Source: an uncultured Fibrobacter sp.
GTDB lineage: Bacteria; Fibrobacterota; Fibrobacteria; Fibrobacterales; Fibrobacteraceae
DNA: 64,000 nucleotides
Assembly (NCBI GenBank): GCA_934699585.1
Contig: CAKUWY010000009.1
Coordinates: forward strand, 1 to 64,000
Direction of reading: 5' to 3'
Shown here: piece by piece, positions 17,208 through 25,450 of the stretch
Layout of the letters: each line of letters starts with the position of its first letter
Position numbering within the stretch: position 1 is the stretch's first letter
Notes under the pieces: model-generated
The model's database searches: none
Told to the model about the DNA's origin: nothing
The model's input: the letters and a program-made list of their open reading frames with translations, nothing else
Position numbers and translations under genes: made by a program

Positions 17208-18149
17208 ATGCGGCGGACGGTTTTAAGCTTTGTCGTCCTGTCCCTTTGTGTCGTAGCCCTTTCGTTCATTACCCTCGTAAGCGGCCCCGTGGATGTTTCC
17301 ATGGGTGGTCTTCTTGGTTCCCCGATTTTTTGGGACTTGCGTCTCCCTCGTGTGGCGGCGGCGCTACTTGCAGGTGTCGCCCTTTCGGTGTCTGGCCTCT
17401 CACTCCAGACGGTTTTCCAGAATCCCCTGGCGGGCCCCTTTGTACTTGGCATCAGCAGCGGGGCGAGCTTTGCGGTGGCTTTGTCCATGCTGGCGGGCCT
17501 TGGCTTTGGGAGGTTCGGTACTTTGGGGGCTGCTGCTGTCGGATCCCTTGCGGTAACAGCCCTGGTGCTTGGAATTTCGGCCAGGTTCCGGAACAACACG
17601 GTCCTGCTGGTGGCGGGGCTCCTGATTGGCTACTTTATCGACGCCTGCATAAGCCTCCTGATTACCTGGAGCGATGCCGAATCCCTGCGGGTCTATGTTT
17701 CCTGGGGCATGGGAAGTTTCGGCAGGCTCACTTCTGACGGTATCTGGATTTTTGCGCTGGCCGTGGTTGCGGGCTTGACCTTGATTGGAGCTTCGGTGCG
17801 CTATCTGAATGGGGCTCGCCTGGGCGATGACTTTGCCCGTGGACTTGGCATTCGGGTTTCGCTCTACAAGAAACTGGTGCTCCTGGGCGCCTCCGTTCTG
17901 GCGGCGGCGGTTACCGCTTTCTGTGGTCCTGTCGCCTTTCTCGGGATTGCGGTGCCCCATTTGGCCTACCTGCTGTTCCGCAGTTCCAACCATCGCATCC
18001 TGTTGCCGGGTTCTGCCCTGTGTGGTGCGACCTTGGCGCTTTTGGCGGGACTCTTGCCGGAGTATCCCCTGAATGCGGTCTTGAGCCTGGTGGGCGTGCC
18101 TGTGATTCTTTGGGTGCTGGTCCGGTCTTCTAGAAGGGGAGGCCTGTAA
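17208..18149 (+). CDS. FecCD-type ABC transporter permease
   Basis: Inner-membrane permease of the family that imports iron-siderophore, haem or vitamin B12 (313 residues, about 9-10 membrane helices). The family motif 'NPLAGPFVLGISSGAS' occurs near residue 70, and 'GLGIRVSLYKKLVLLGAS' is the cytoplasmic coupling loop. The stop overlaps the ATG of the ATPase gene. No substrate-binding protein or TonB receptor lies nearby, so the substrate cannot be named. Confidence 0.88.
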   Translation: MRRTVLSFVVLSLCVVALSFITLVSGPVDVSMGGLLGSPIFWDLRLPRVAAALLAGVALSVSGLSLQTVFQNPLAGPFVLGISSGASFAVALSMLAGLGFGRFGTLGAAAVGSLAVTALVLGISARFRNNTVLLVAGLLIGYFIDACISLLITWSDAESLRVYVSWGMGSFGRLTSDGIWIFALAVVAGLTLIGASVRYLNGARLGDDFARGLGIRVSLYKKLVLLGASVLAAAVTAFCGPVAFLGIAVPHLAYLLFRSSNHRILLPGSALCGATLALLAGLLPEYPLNAVLSLVGVPVILWVLVRSSRRGGL

Positions 18150-18859
18150 TGCTATTGAACTTGCGTCAGGTGACCTTCGGGTATGGGTCTCCGTTGGCGA
18201 GTCCTCTGGACATGGAAGTCCAGGCGGGTCAGGTGGTAGCCCTGGTAGGGGAGAACGGCTCTGGCAAGAGTACGCTTCTCAAGACCCTCGGGGGAATGCA
18301 GTTGCCTTTGGACGGATCTCTGGAGCTGGAGGGCCGCCCCCTTGCGGAATACGGCCTGCGGGAACTGTCCAAGAAGGTGGCGCTGGTCCGTATGGGGCTT
18401 GTGCCTCCTGCCGAGATGACGGTCCGGGAGTTCGTGTCTTTGGGCCGTTCGCCCTATGCGGGATTTCTGGACGGACGCAGTCGCGAAGACGAACGTTTTG
18501 TCGATTCCGCTATGGACGATATGGATATTACTTTGTTTGAAAATCGCAAAGTGGCGGAACTTTCCGACGGGGAGCGGAGCCGTGTGTATTTGGCCCGTGC
18601 CCTTGCCCAGCAGGTAAGGCTCTTGCTGCTGGACGAACCCGATGCCTTTATGGATATTCCCCGCCGCAAGAATTTGTTCGTAACTCTACAGAAATTGTCC
18701 CGGGAAAAAGACATGACGGTAGTGCTTTCTACCCACTGGGTGGACTATGCCGAAAAATATGCGGACTCCATTCTGGCTTTTACCTCGAAGGGGAAGCTGG
18801 AATTTGCACCTGCGGACCATGCCCGCGAACTTGGCCTTCTCTCTTGGGCGGAGGTCTAG
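18149..18859 (+). CDS. FecE/BtuD-type ABC transporter ATPase
   Basis: ATP-binding subunit (236 residues) for the permease encoded just upstream, with a one-base overlap (TAATG). Walker A GENGSGKST near residue 33, signature 'LSDGERSRVYLARAL' near 135, Walker B 'LLLLDEPDAF' near 155 and the H-loop 'STHWVDYAEKY'. The signature has LSDGE instead of LSGGE, a known variant. The substrate is unknown (iron chelate or corrinoid by family). Confidence 0.9.
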   Translation: MLLNLRQVTFGYGSPLASPLDMEVQAGQVVALVGENGSGKSTLLKTLGGMQLPLDGSLELEGRPLAEYGLRELSKKVALVRMGLVPPAEMTVREFVSLGRSPYAGFLDGRSREDERFVDSAMDDMDITLFENRKVAELSDGERSRVYLARALAQQVRLLLLDEPDAFMDIPRRKNLFVTLQKLSREKDMTVVLSTHWVDYAEKYADSILAFTSKGKLEFAPADHARELGLLSWAEV

Positions 18860-18928
18860 ATGATGAGTTTTTGTTCTGTTCGTCATTCTGAAGGAGCGGT
18901 GCGACTGAAGAATCCAGGAAGAATTCGT

Positions 18929-19891
18929 TTGAAGGGGCTAAAGAAGAACCTGTTGATGGGTTCGATGCTTTGGAGTTTGCTTTTTGCGTTTTTTCTTGTT
19001 GCCTGTGCCTTGACGGGCGAGGGCGTTTCCCAGGGCCCTGTTGTAAAGCAACGGCATTTTTTGTGGAAGATTTCGGACGGGGATTCCCATGTGTGGATTC
19101 TCGGGAGCATCCATTTTGCGGACAGTTCCTTTTATCCTCTTTCGTCAGAGATTTTGAGCGCTTTTGACGAGTCCGAAGAACTGGCGGTGGAAATCAACAT
19201 CGCCGACGATTCCGTGGCGGCTACCGTTACAAAAAACAGTCTAGAAAAGGGAATGCTCCCCCAGGGGAAGCGCCTGAAAGAGGTGCTGCCCATCGCCCTC
19301 TGGAATTCCCTGGACAGTCTTTGCACCGTGTGGAATTTTCCGACCATGACCCTCATGAATTTGCGGCCCTGGCTTGCCGCCATGACGCTCAGCTCCATCG
19401 CCATCCAGCGCTCGGGAATCGACCCTGCCTACGGCATAGATGCGGTCCTTTTGGACAGTGCCGCCCTCCGGGGCATGCCCATCGTTGGGCTTGAAACTGC
19501 CGAAGAACAGGTGGGCGCCCTGGCGGACACTTCGGACGGGGATACATTGGGCATCTACTATCTGGAAAATACCCTGAAAGAAATTTCGGAACTGGATTCC
19601 ATGGTGGCCCAGATGTCCCGCGCCTGGAAAACGGGAAACGATTCCCTGATGGTCCAGGTACTGAATTCCGGGAAGAAGGCAGAGCCGTCGGCACGGGACT
19701 CCCTGATGGAGGCGGAATCGGACCGGAGGGTTTACAAGGAGCGGAACGAGAAGATGACGGCCGGTATCGCACAGTTTCTCTCTGAAAATCGAAAGGTGTT
19801 CGTGGTGGTAGGGGCTGCCCACCTGGTTCTAGACCAGGACAACGTCATCGAGCTGCTCCGCCGCCGGGGCCTGAAGGTGGAACGATTCTAG
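18929..19891 (+). CDS. TraB/GumN family lipoprotein
   Basis: A 320-residue protein. I chose TTG 18929: it follows AGGAAG by 7 nt and yields a lipoprotein signal peptide (MKGLKKNLL..., lipobox LVAC). The upstream ATG at 18860 would be translated through a GTCATTCTG...GAATCC intergenic repeat. The TraB/GumN fold is shown by 'WILGSIHFADSSFYPL' near the start of the mature protein, 'LAVEINIAD', and the C-terminal 'VFVVVGAAHLVLDQDNVIELL' with paired Gly and His. The family is related to TIKI metalloproteases; a protease role is inference. It directly follows the ABC genes. Confidence 0.82.
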   Translation: MKGLKKNLLMGSMLWSLLFAFFLVACALTGEGVSQGPVVKQRHFLWKISDGDSHVWILGSIHFADSSFYPLSSEILSAFDESEELAVEINIADDSVAATVTKNSLEKGMLPQGKRLKEVLPIALWNSLDSLCTVWNFPTMTLMNLRPWLAAMTLSSIAIQRSGIDPAYGIDAVLLDSAALRGMPIVGLETAEEQVGALADTSDGDTLGIYYLENTLKEISELDSMVAQMSRAWKTGNDSLMVQVLNSGKKAEPSARDSLMEAESDRRVYKERNEKMTAGIAQFLSENRKVFVVVGAAHLVLDQDNVIELLRRRGLKVERF

Positions 19892-19924
19892 CCCCAAATG
19901 TCATGGCAAATTCTGCCAACCGTC

Positions 19925-19945
19925 ATGGCGGCCTTGAGCCGCCAT
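19925..19945. repeat. GTCATGGCGG palindrome
   Basis: An 8-bp inverted repeat ATGGCGGC / GCCGCCAT with a 5-nt loop, preceded by GTC. A related element is at 53690-53710. Confidence 0.5.
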
Positions 19946-19957
19946 CTAGAATCTTAC

Positions 19958-19965
19958 TATCTTTG
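19958..19965 (+). promoter_or_regulatory. -10 element of the 19981 gene
   Basis: TATCTTTG matches TAnnTTTG. TTGAGC 18 nt upstream may be a weak -35 box. Confidence 0.35.
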
Positions 19966-19980
19966 ACTAGAGGTTTTTTC

Positions 19981-20184
19981 ATGTACAAGATTCTTGCCGC
20001 CATCGTCCTTGCTCTTGCCTTTACCGCCTGCACCAACGCCGAAGCCGAGGCTGAAATCGCTCGCCTCAAGCAAGAGAATGTGACCCTCCAGTCCGAAATC
20101 AAGAACCTTCAGCAGACTTTGGATTCCGTCAAGGCCAAGTCCGATTCTATCTACAAGAACCTGTCCGATATGGACATGCAGTAG
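19981..20184 (+). CDS. Small coiled-coil lipoprotein
   Basis: A 67-residue protein. The signal peptide ends in lipobox FTAC (Cys17). The mature part is one short heptad coiled coil ('EIARLKQENVTLQSEIKNL'), like a miniature of the Braun lipoprotein. It has no C-terminal Lys for peptidoglycan attachment, ending in DMDMQ. It has its own promoter-like element and AGAGG before ATG. Probably outer-membrane anchored; function unknown. Confidence 0.7.
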   Translation: MYKILAAIVLALAFTACTNAEAEAEIARLKQENVTLQSEIKNLQQTLDSVKAKSDSIYKNLSDMDMQ

Positions 20185-20211
20185 CCCCCGGGGCATCCTC
20201 GCTCCTACGTC

Positions 20212-20231
20212 ACGGCGGCCATCGAGCCGCC
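20212..20231. repeat. Short GGCGGC palindrome
   Basis: ACGGCGGC...GCCGCCAC inverted repeat after GTC, related to the element at 19925. Confidence 0.4.
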
Positions 20232-20279
20232 ACCTGGCATCATCACTTCCTTTTCCTCATCCTCGCCTCTATCTTCGTC

Positions 20280-20323
20280 ATCCCCGCTGTCATTTTGGAG
20301 CGCAGCGATAGAATCACGGGGAT
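20280..20323 (+). repeat. Nested-hairpin repeat, copy C (shorter)
   Basis: Same plan as the 50-bp repeats at 3716 and 28379, but with arms ATCCCCG/CGGGGAT in place of ATCCTCG/CGAGGAT and a shortened inner loop. Both arm changes preserve pairing. Confidence 0.65.
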
Positions 20324-20357
20324 CTCCTCGCCGCTTCCCTTAACAAATCTTTCCCTC

Positions 20358-20421
20358 GATGTGTATCTTCCCTCGAGAGCAGAATCACTTCGTTCGACTG
20401 CTCTCTCGGGAAGCACACATC
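20358..20421. repeat. Long imperfect palindrome
   Basis: GATGTGT...CTTCCC.CGAGAGCAG pairs with CTGCTCTC.CGGGAAG...ACACATC over about 64 bp, giving one long hairpin. No coding potential is seen here or in the rest of this 507-bp gap (20185-20691), which holds only palindromic repeats. Confidence 0.6.
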
Positions 20422-20574
20422 TCGGTCAAAAAACAAGCGTTGGCACTGGACTACGATTTTTTGCAGGTGTGAAAATTTACTACAGGTCCGACCTGTTACT
20501 GCTGGCGGAAACTCTTGTGACTGTTAGTCCCTGCGAGTTTCCCCCGAGATGTTTTCCCCGCATCCTTCCTTGTC

Positions 20575-20595
20575 ATCCCCGACTTGGTCGGGGAT
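20575..20595. repeat. GTCATCCCCGAC palindrome
   Basis: ATCCCCGAC-ttg-GTCGGGGAT, a 9-bp perfect stem, before the FISUMP gene. Confidence 0.55.
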
Positions 20596-20691
20596 CTCCC
20601 CTCTTTCCCCGCATTTCACACTTTCTTCATTTGATATTCCCGAAAATTTTATATAGATTACAGACAAACAACCTTCTCAAAAGGATTGGAC

Positions 20692-21636
20692 ATGAAAAAG
20701 CTTTTCCTAAACGTCACATTTGCGACCCTGTGCGCCGCATTGCTTGCCGCCTGCGGTGGTGACAGCGGTTCGAGTGCCGACAGTTTAGGTGAATCGTCAA
20801 GTTCCAGTGAAATGGATGGTGCTGAGTCTAGTGATTCCGAAGATCTAAATTCCAACGGCTCCGAAGGTAACGAAGGTGAATCGTCTGGTTCCGAAGGTGG
20901 TGAAAGTTCCGGCAGTGGCGAAGGCAATTCGTCTAGCAGCTCCGCAGAGCCGGAATCCAGCGGCTCCGAAGGCGTGGAAGGCTCTTCCGCAAGCGTCCCC
21001 GGCGGCAGCAGCGACGCCAGCACCTACGACGTGGTCACCGGCACGCTTGCCGACTCCCGCGACGGACAGACCTACAGGACCGTGAAAATCGGCGACCAGG
21101 TGTGGATGGCCGAGAACCTGAATTTTGTGACGGATAACAGCTGGTGCTACAACGATGACCCAGCCAACTGTGCCAAGTACGGTCGCCTGTACACCTGGGC
21201 TGCAGCCATGGACAGCGTGGGTGAGTGGAGCACAAACGGCAAGGGCTGCGGCTATGGCAAGGAATGCTCGGCGACGTCCCCTGTCCGAGGCGTTTGCCCC
21301 AAGGGCTGGCACCTGCCAAGCCGTGATGAATGGGAAGCCCTGTTCACGGCGGTGGGAGGCTCTTCTACGGCGGGTTCCAAGCTCAAGTCCGCGACAGGCT
21401 GGAGTAGTGGCGGCAACGGAACAGATACCTTCGGGTTCTCGTCGCTTCCTGCCGGCAACAGGGACAGCGGTGGGTATTACTACTACGAGGGTGACTACGC
21501 GTACTTCTGGAGTTCTTCTGAGTACCTCAGCAACTACGCGTACTACATGGATTTGGTCTACAGCAGCGTCAATGCGTCGTACCTGTACAACTACTTCAAG
21601 AACTTCGGGTTTTCTGTTCGTTGTCTCATGGACTAG
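20692..21636 (+). CDS. FISUMP-domain lipoprotein
   Basis: A 314-residue protein. ATG 20692 follows AAGGA by 6 nt. Lipobox LLAAC (Cys17 or so). A long low-complexity Ser/Glu/Gly linker covers about 20-110. The C-terminal FISUMP domain (about 120-314) shows 'DSRDGQTYRTVKIGDQVWMA', 'NLNF', 'YGRLYTWAAAM', 'CPKGWHLPSRDEW' and 'YFWSSSE...SVRCL'. The family is expanded in Fibrobacter and is C-type-lectin-like in pattern; surface display is expected, ligand unknown. A heptad repeat array begins at its stop codon. Confidence 0.92.
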   Translation: MKKLFLNVTFATLCAALLAACGGDSGSSADSLGESSSSSEMDGAESSDSEDLNSNGSEGNEGESSGSEGGESSGSGEGNSSSSSAEPESSGSEGVEGSSASVPGGSSDASTYDVVTGTLADSRDGQTYRTVKIGDQVWMAENLNFVTDNSWCYNDDPANCAKYGRLYTWAAAMDSVGEWSTNGKGCGYGKECSATSPVRGVCPKGWHLPSRDEWEALFTAVGGSSTAGSKLKSATGWSSGGNGTDTFGFSSLPAGNRDSGGYYYYEGDYAYFWSSSEYLSNYAYYMDLVYSSVNASYLYNYFKNFGFSVRCLMD

Positions 21637-21674
21637 AGTATAGAGGCTAGGGGTTAGGATCTAGGATCTAGGGC
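21633..21674. repeat. Heptanucleotide tandem array (6 units)
   Basis: CTAGAGT, ATAGAGG, CTAGGGG, TTAGGAT, CTAGGAT, CTAGGGC in register. The array begins in the last codons of the FISUMP gene, so its TAG stop is part of the first unit. Confidence 0.75.
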
Positions 21675-21784
21675 CGAGGGACTCAAGAAGTTGATTTCGA
21701 CATGGTTCGGCATGGTTCGGCAATGCTCACCAACCAAGCTCACCAACCCTAGGCTGGGGAGACTTTACCCGCGGGTGTCCGCTT

Positions 21785-22927
21785 CTATCGCAGTTTTTCC
21801 ACGACGCCCTTCACGTCGGTGAAGGCGCAGAAGGGTAGGCTGATGACCTGCTTGCAGATTTTCTCTGTCACAGTGCAGTTCGCAGAATTCGCACTGGCGG
21901 CAGTCGCTTCAAAACAAGCCTGCCTGTGCAGCGGCATGGGGTAGTGGATGCAGTAGGGAATTTCTGCGGCGTTCAACTTTGCGATAAATTCATCTCGGTT
22001 CTCTGCCAGCACCGTGTACTGGGCGTAGGTGCTGGTGTTGCCCTCGGCTATGGCCTGTGGCATAACTCCCGGCATATCCTTGAAAAACTCGTCGTAAACC
22101 TTGGCGTTTTCTGCCCGCTGCTCCAGTTCCCGGTCCAGGTGGCGCAACTTGACACGCAGCACTGCCGCCTGCAGGGCGTCCAGCCTGCCGTTCACGCCGA
22201 TTTCTACGTGGCGGTAGCGTTCCCTGCTGCCGTGGTTTGCGATAAGCCTTGCTTTTTCCGCATATTCTGCGTTGGCGGTAAAGATGGCCCCGCCGTCGCC
22301 GTAGCAGCCCAGGGGCTTGCTGGGGTAAAAACTGGTAATGGAAATGTCCCCGAAGCTGCAGGCCCTGCGAACGTTGCCCCTGGCGGCGTTCTTGCCCCCG
22401 GCGGCGTTCTCGTTCCCGTTGTCACCAGCGGTATAAGTCGCACCGAAGGCCTGGGCGCTGTCTTCCAGTATCCAGAGGCCGTGGTCGTCGGCGATTTTCC
22501 GCAGGGCTTCGTAGGGGGCGCACTGCCCGAACAGGTTCACCGCGATAATGCCCTTGGTCCTGGGACCCACGAGATTCTTGACGCTTTCGGGATCGATCTG
22601 GAGCGTTTTCGGGTCGATGTCGGCAAAAACGGGGATGCCCCCCAGTTTTGCCACGCATTCCGCCGGAGCGATAAAGGTAAAGTCCGGAACGATGACCTGG
22701 TCCCCCGGTTCAAGCCCGAAAACCATCAGGGCAAGTTCCAGAGCCTGGGTGCCGCTCCCGCAGGTGACCGTCTGCACCCCTCCGCAGTAGGCGGACAGCT
22801 CCCGCTCCAGGGCCTGAACCTCCGGTCCGCCGATGTAGCAACCGCTGTCAAGTACTGCTTTTTCGGCTTTTCCCAGTTCCTGCCGGTAGGCGTCTCGCTG
22901 GGCCGAGAGGTTCACGAAGGGCATCAT
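21785..22927 (-). CDS. DegT/DnrJ/EryC1/StrS aminotransferase
   Basis: PLP-dependent sugar aminotransferase family (380 residues from ATG 22927). Such enzymes aminate nucleotide-linked keto sugars for O-antigen or capsule. Family motifs: 'NLSAQRDAYRQE', 'CGSGTQALELAL', 'ILEDSAQAFGATY' and the PLP lysine in 'SFYPSKPLGCYGDGGA'. The in-frame ATG 22945 is less likely because TAAATTTG (22941-22934) lies between the two starts, as a -10 box would. A Gly/Asn/Ala-rich insert of about 20 residues (after GATYTAG, 'DNGNENAAGGKNAARGN') interrupts the domain before the lysine and is encoded by near-repeated GGCGGCGTTC units. No other sugar genes lie next to it. Confidence 0.9.
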   Translation of the reverse strand: MMPFVNLSAQRDAYRQELGKAEKAVLDSGCYIGGPEVQALERELSAYCGGVQTVTCGSGTQALELALMVFGLEPGDQVIVPDFTFIAPAECVAKLGGIPVFADIDPKTLQIDPESVKNLVGPRTKGIIAVNLFGQCAPYEALRKIADDHGLWILEDSAQAFGATYTAGDNGNENAAGGKNAARGNVRRACSFGDISITSFYPSKPLGCYGDGGAIFTANAEYAEKARLIANHGSRERYRHVEIGVNGRLDALQAAVLRVKLRHLDRELEQRAENAKVYDEFFKDMPGVMPQAIAEGNTSTYAQYTVLAENRDEFIAKLNAAEIPYCIHYPMPLHRQACFEATAASANSANCTVTEKICKQVISLPFCAFTDVKGVVEKLR

Positions 22928-22964
22928 AATGGGCAAATTTAGCATTTTGCGGCTTTTCGGGGGG

Positions 22965-22992
22965 TTGACATTATCTTCAACTTTACTATCTT
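22965..22992 (+). promoter_or_regulatory. Promoter of rpsT
   Basis: TTGACA, 16-nt spacer, TATCTT (extended to TATCTTTG). It gives a leader of about 38 nt with GGAG before GTG 23037. Confidence 0.6.
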
Positions 22993-23036
22993 TGAGCCAA
23001 CAAATTTTTAAGTAGGTTTTACCCGGAGAATAAAAG

Positions 23037-23297
23037 GTGCCTCAACACAAATCTTGCAAAAAGCGTCTGCGTCAGGCCGAAAAGGCCAACGCCATGAACC
23101 GTTCCGTCCGTTCCGCGATTCGTTCCAGCCTCAAGGTGATTCGCACTGCAACTTCCAAGGAAGCTGCTCTCAAGGAAATGCCCAACCTGTTCAGCATGCT
23201 GGACAAGGCTGCCGCTAAGGGTCGTGCCGGTTTCTGCGCCAATCGCGCCGCTAACTACAAGGCCAAGGCCGCCAAGGTCATCAACGGCCTCGCCTAA
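23037..23297 (+). CDS. rpsT: 30S ribosomal protein S20
   Basis: Primary 16S rRNA-binding protein of the 30S subunit (86 residues, typical). It starts at GTG 23037 with GGAGA at a good distance. Basic helical sequence with the S20 pattern 'HKSCKKRLRQAEKAN...NRSVRSAIRSSLK' and 'AAAKGRAGFCANRAANYKAK'. Own promoter and terminator. Confidence 0.97.
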   Translation: MPQHKSCKKRLRQAEKANAMNRSVRSAIRSSLKVIRTATSKEAALKEMPNLFSMLDKAAAKGRAGFCANRAANYKAKAAKVINGLA

Positions 23298-23321
23298 TTG
23301 ATCCCTTATTAGAAATTTTGA

Positions 23322-23350
23322 ACCGGTACGGTTTCCCGTACCGGTCTTTT
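23322..23350 (+). terminator. Terminator of rpsT
   Basis: Perfect stem ACCGGTACG / CGTACCGGT with a 6-nt loop, followed by CTTTTCC. Confidence 0.75.
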
Positions 23351-23590
23351 CCGCATATAGGGAATAGGGGTCGTTACGCTCATCGCACCCCGAGCCTAGA
23401 GACTCGCGCCTCACATCTGCGGGTGGCGCGTAAACATTCATTAACATCGCCCGACTTGGAATATGCCCAGGGCTGTAACGGCCCTTATTTTTTCGTTTTT
23501 TTTGAAATATGTTAAATGTTTTTTGCTAGATTATAGACCTGTAATATGTATTGGAAATGTTTGTAAAATGAAGGGTGTCAGGGATTTGAA

Positions 23591-24538
23591 ATGTCATCAA
23601 TAAATTTTGCTACAAGAGAGATTAGTTGTAAGGTGGTGTATTACGGACCTGGTTTGAGTGGTAAGACCACGAACCTCCAGGTGATTCACCAGAAGATGCC
23701 CCAGGACAAGCGCACGGACATGGTGTCTTTGGCTACCGAAGGCGACCGTACCCTGTTCTTTGACTTCCTTCCTCTGAATCTTGGCGATATCAAGGGCTTC
23801 AAGACCCGTTTCCAGCTTTATACCGTTCCCGGTCAGGTTTATTACAACAGCACCCGTAAGTTGGTGCTTCGTGGTGTCGATGGCATTGTGTTCGTGGCGG
23901 ACTCCCAGCGTTCCCGCCAGGCCGAAAACCTGGAAAGCCTCCAGAACCTGAGGCAGAACCTGCAGGATTACGGCATGGATCTGGATGACATGCCTTTTGT
24001 GCTCCAGTACAACAAGCGCGATATGGAGAATGTGTTCTCCCTGGAAGAACTTAATGCGGAATTGAATCCACGCAATGTGCCCTTCTTCCCGGCCACCGCT
24101 CATAATGGAAAGGGCGTGGTGACGACCCTCAAGACCATCGCCATGCTGGTGATTGAAAAGTTCAACGTGAAGCAGGGATTTTTGCGCAAGGCCGCTGAAA
24201 GCGTGAACAACACCGGCGTTCATGACGTGTCCTTGACCAAGGAAGGCGTGTCTGTGAAACAAGCCGCACCGAAGCCCCAGGTTCAACCCGAAGCGGCCGC
24301 TCCTTCTTCGCCTTTCAAGATGCCCTCTTTTGCGGCAAAGCCCCCTACAGGGGCTGTCCCGTCCGGTAATGCTGGTTCGGGCTTGTTCCAGAAGGGAGCG
24401 ACATCTTCGCCGTTTGGTCGCCCGCGTGCCGCCGCCACCGTTCCCCGTATGCCAACCTTTGGCCGCGCCATGGAAAAGCCTCAGGAATCCGGAGACGACG
24501 AGATCGAATTGCGTCCTTATGTTCCTAAGAAGAAGTAG
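23591..24538 (+). CDS. mglA: MglA-like small GTPase with long C-terminal tail
   Basis: Ras-like GTPase that sets cell polarity and drives gliding or type IV pilus motility in Myxococcus and relatives. The GTPase domain fills about residues 1-200: P-loop '[10 protein letters not shown]' near 18, '[11 protein letters not shown]' near 78 (the TVPGQ switch II of MglA) and the base-specificity motif NKRD. A tail of about 100 residues rich in Pro, Ala and Phe ('PSFAAKPP', '[13 protein letters not shown]') is absent from classical MglA (about 195 residues) and may be a docking segment. A roadblock-family regulator follows 13 bp later. Confidence 0.88.
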   Translation: MSSINFATREISCKVVYYGPGLSGKTTNLQVIHQKMPQDKRTDMVSLATEGDRTLFFDFLPLNLGDIKGFKTRFQLYTVPGQVYYNSTRKLVLRGVDGIVFVADSQRSRQAENLESLQNLRQNLQDYGMDLDDMPFVLQYNKRDMENVFSLEELNAELNPRNVPFFPATAHNGKGVVTTLKTIAMLVIEKFNVKQGFLRKAAESVNNTGVHDVSLTKEGVSVKQAAPKPQVQPEAAAPSSPFKMPSFAAKPPTGAVPSGNAGSGLFQKGATSSPFGRPRAAATVPRMPTFGRAMEKPQESGDDEIELRPYVPKKK

Positions 24539-24550
24539 AAGGAGTGTGTT

Positions 24551-24967
24551 ATGAGCGATTTTACGATTTATTCCGATGACGTGGGCAAGGTCCGCCGTCT
24601 GATGGAAGCTTACCAGGCAAGCGTCAAGGCCGAATACATTGTGCTTTGTCACCGCGACGGTTCCATTATCGCCGAGGTGGGCTCCCTGGGTATCGATCCC
24701 ACTCCTCTTGCCGTGCTGAGCACCGCTTCTTTCGACTCTGCCCGCCAGGTGGGCAATATGCTAGGTGGCGAGAACTTCCAGTCGGTGTCCTATTCCGGCG
24801 AAAACCGCTCCATCTACATTTCGCCAGTGGACCAGGCCTTGCTCTTGGTGCAGGTGTTCCCGGGCTCCAGGCTCCCGAACCGCATCGACGACTTCAACCG
24901 CTTGTTGGTGGAAAAGCTGGTGGATGCAGTCCCTGCCTTTACCCAGAACACCAGTAAGCTTATCTAG
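24551..24967 (+). CDS. Roadblock/LC7 protein (MglB-like)
   Basis: A 138-residue roadblock/LC7-domain protein, the family of MglB, the GTPase-activating partner of MglA. The domain is seen in 'AEYIVLCHRDGSIIAEVG', 'LSTASFDSARQVGNMLG' and 'QALLLVQVFPG'. It has GAAGGAG before ATG 24551 and directly follows mglA. A GAP or scaffold role on the upstream GTPase is expected from family and context. Confidence 0.85.
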   Translation: MSDFTIYSDDVGKVRRLMEAYQASVKAEYIVLCHRDGSIIAEVGSLGIDPTPLAVLSTASFDSARQVGNMLGGENFQSVSYSGENRSIYISPVDQALLLVQVFPGSRLPNRIDDFNRLLVEKLVDAVPAFTQNTSKLI

Positions 24968-24977
24968 TCGAGGCTTT

Positions 24978-25445
24978 GTGGCAGGAATACCGCCACTGCG
25001 CAATATCCGAAAGACGACGGTTATACTGGTCGCAGTCTTGCTTGCGTTCTTGATACACCGCACGGTGGCCTACCTTTCTACAGACGATTCCATCAAGGAT
25101 GCGGGAAACACGGAACTTTCCCTGGCTCAGGGTACGGTTTGCAGACATATTGTCAAGGAGACACCTTTCGGTGCGGATTCCGTTTTTGAGGAAGGTTCTA
25201 GGCTTTACTTTTACACCACCATTTCTTCGGCCCTCAAGGACAGGGAAGACACCCTCTGGCACGTGTGGTACCATGGCATGGATACGGTGCAGGTGCTGCC
25301 CTGCAACCTGAAGAAAGATTCCGAAGCCTGCATTACGGAAATTCTGCCTGCCTTGCTGAAACCCGGCGAATGGAGCGTGGATTTGGTTTCGGGACGCAAG
25401 CTTCTTTATAGCCAACAGTTCGCGATTGACTCTACAAGCAGGTAG
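24978..25445 (+). CDS. Membrane-anchored DUF2914 protein
   Basis: A 155-residue protein from GTG 24978, preceded by TCGAGG. One N-terminal membrane helix (about 15-35), then a beta-rich extracytoplasmic domain with the DUF2914 pattern ('GSRLYFYTTIS', 'LWHVWYHGMDTVQVLPC', 'PGEWSVDLVSG'). The family is often fused or adjacent to regulators, but its function is unknown. It lies between the roadblock gene and the 961-residue envelope protein with gaps of 10 and 5 bp, so it is in the same operon. Confidence 0.75.
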   Translation: MAGIPPLRNIRKTTVILVAVLLAFLIHRTVAYLSTDDSIKDAGNTELSLAQGTVCRHIVKETPFGADSVFEEGSRLYFYTTISSALKDREDTLWHVWYHGMDTVQVLPCNLKKDSEACITEILPALLKPGEWSVDLVSGRKLLYSQQFAIDSTSR

Positions 25446-25450
25446 CTCCC

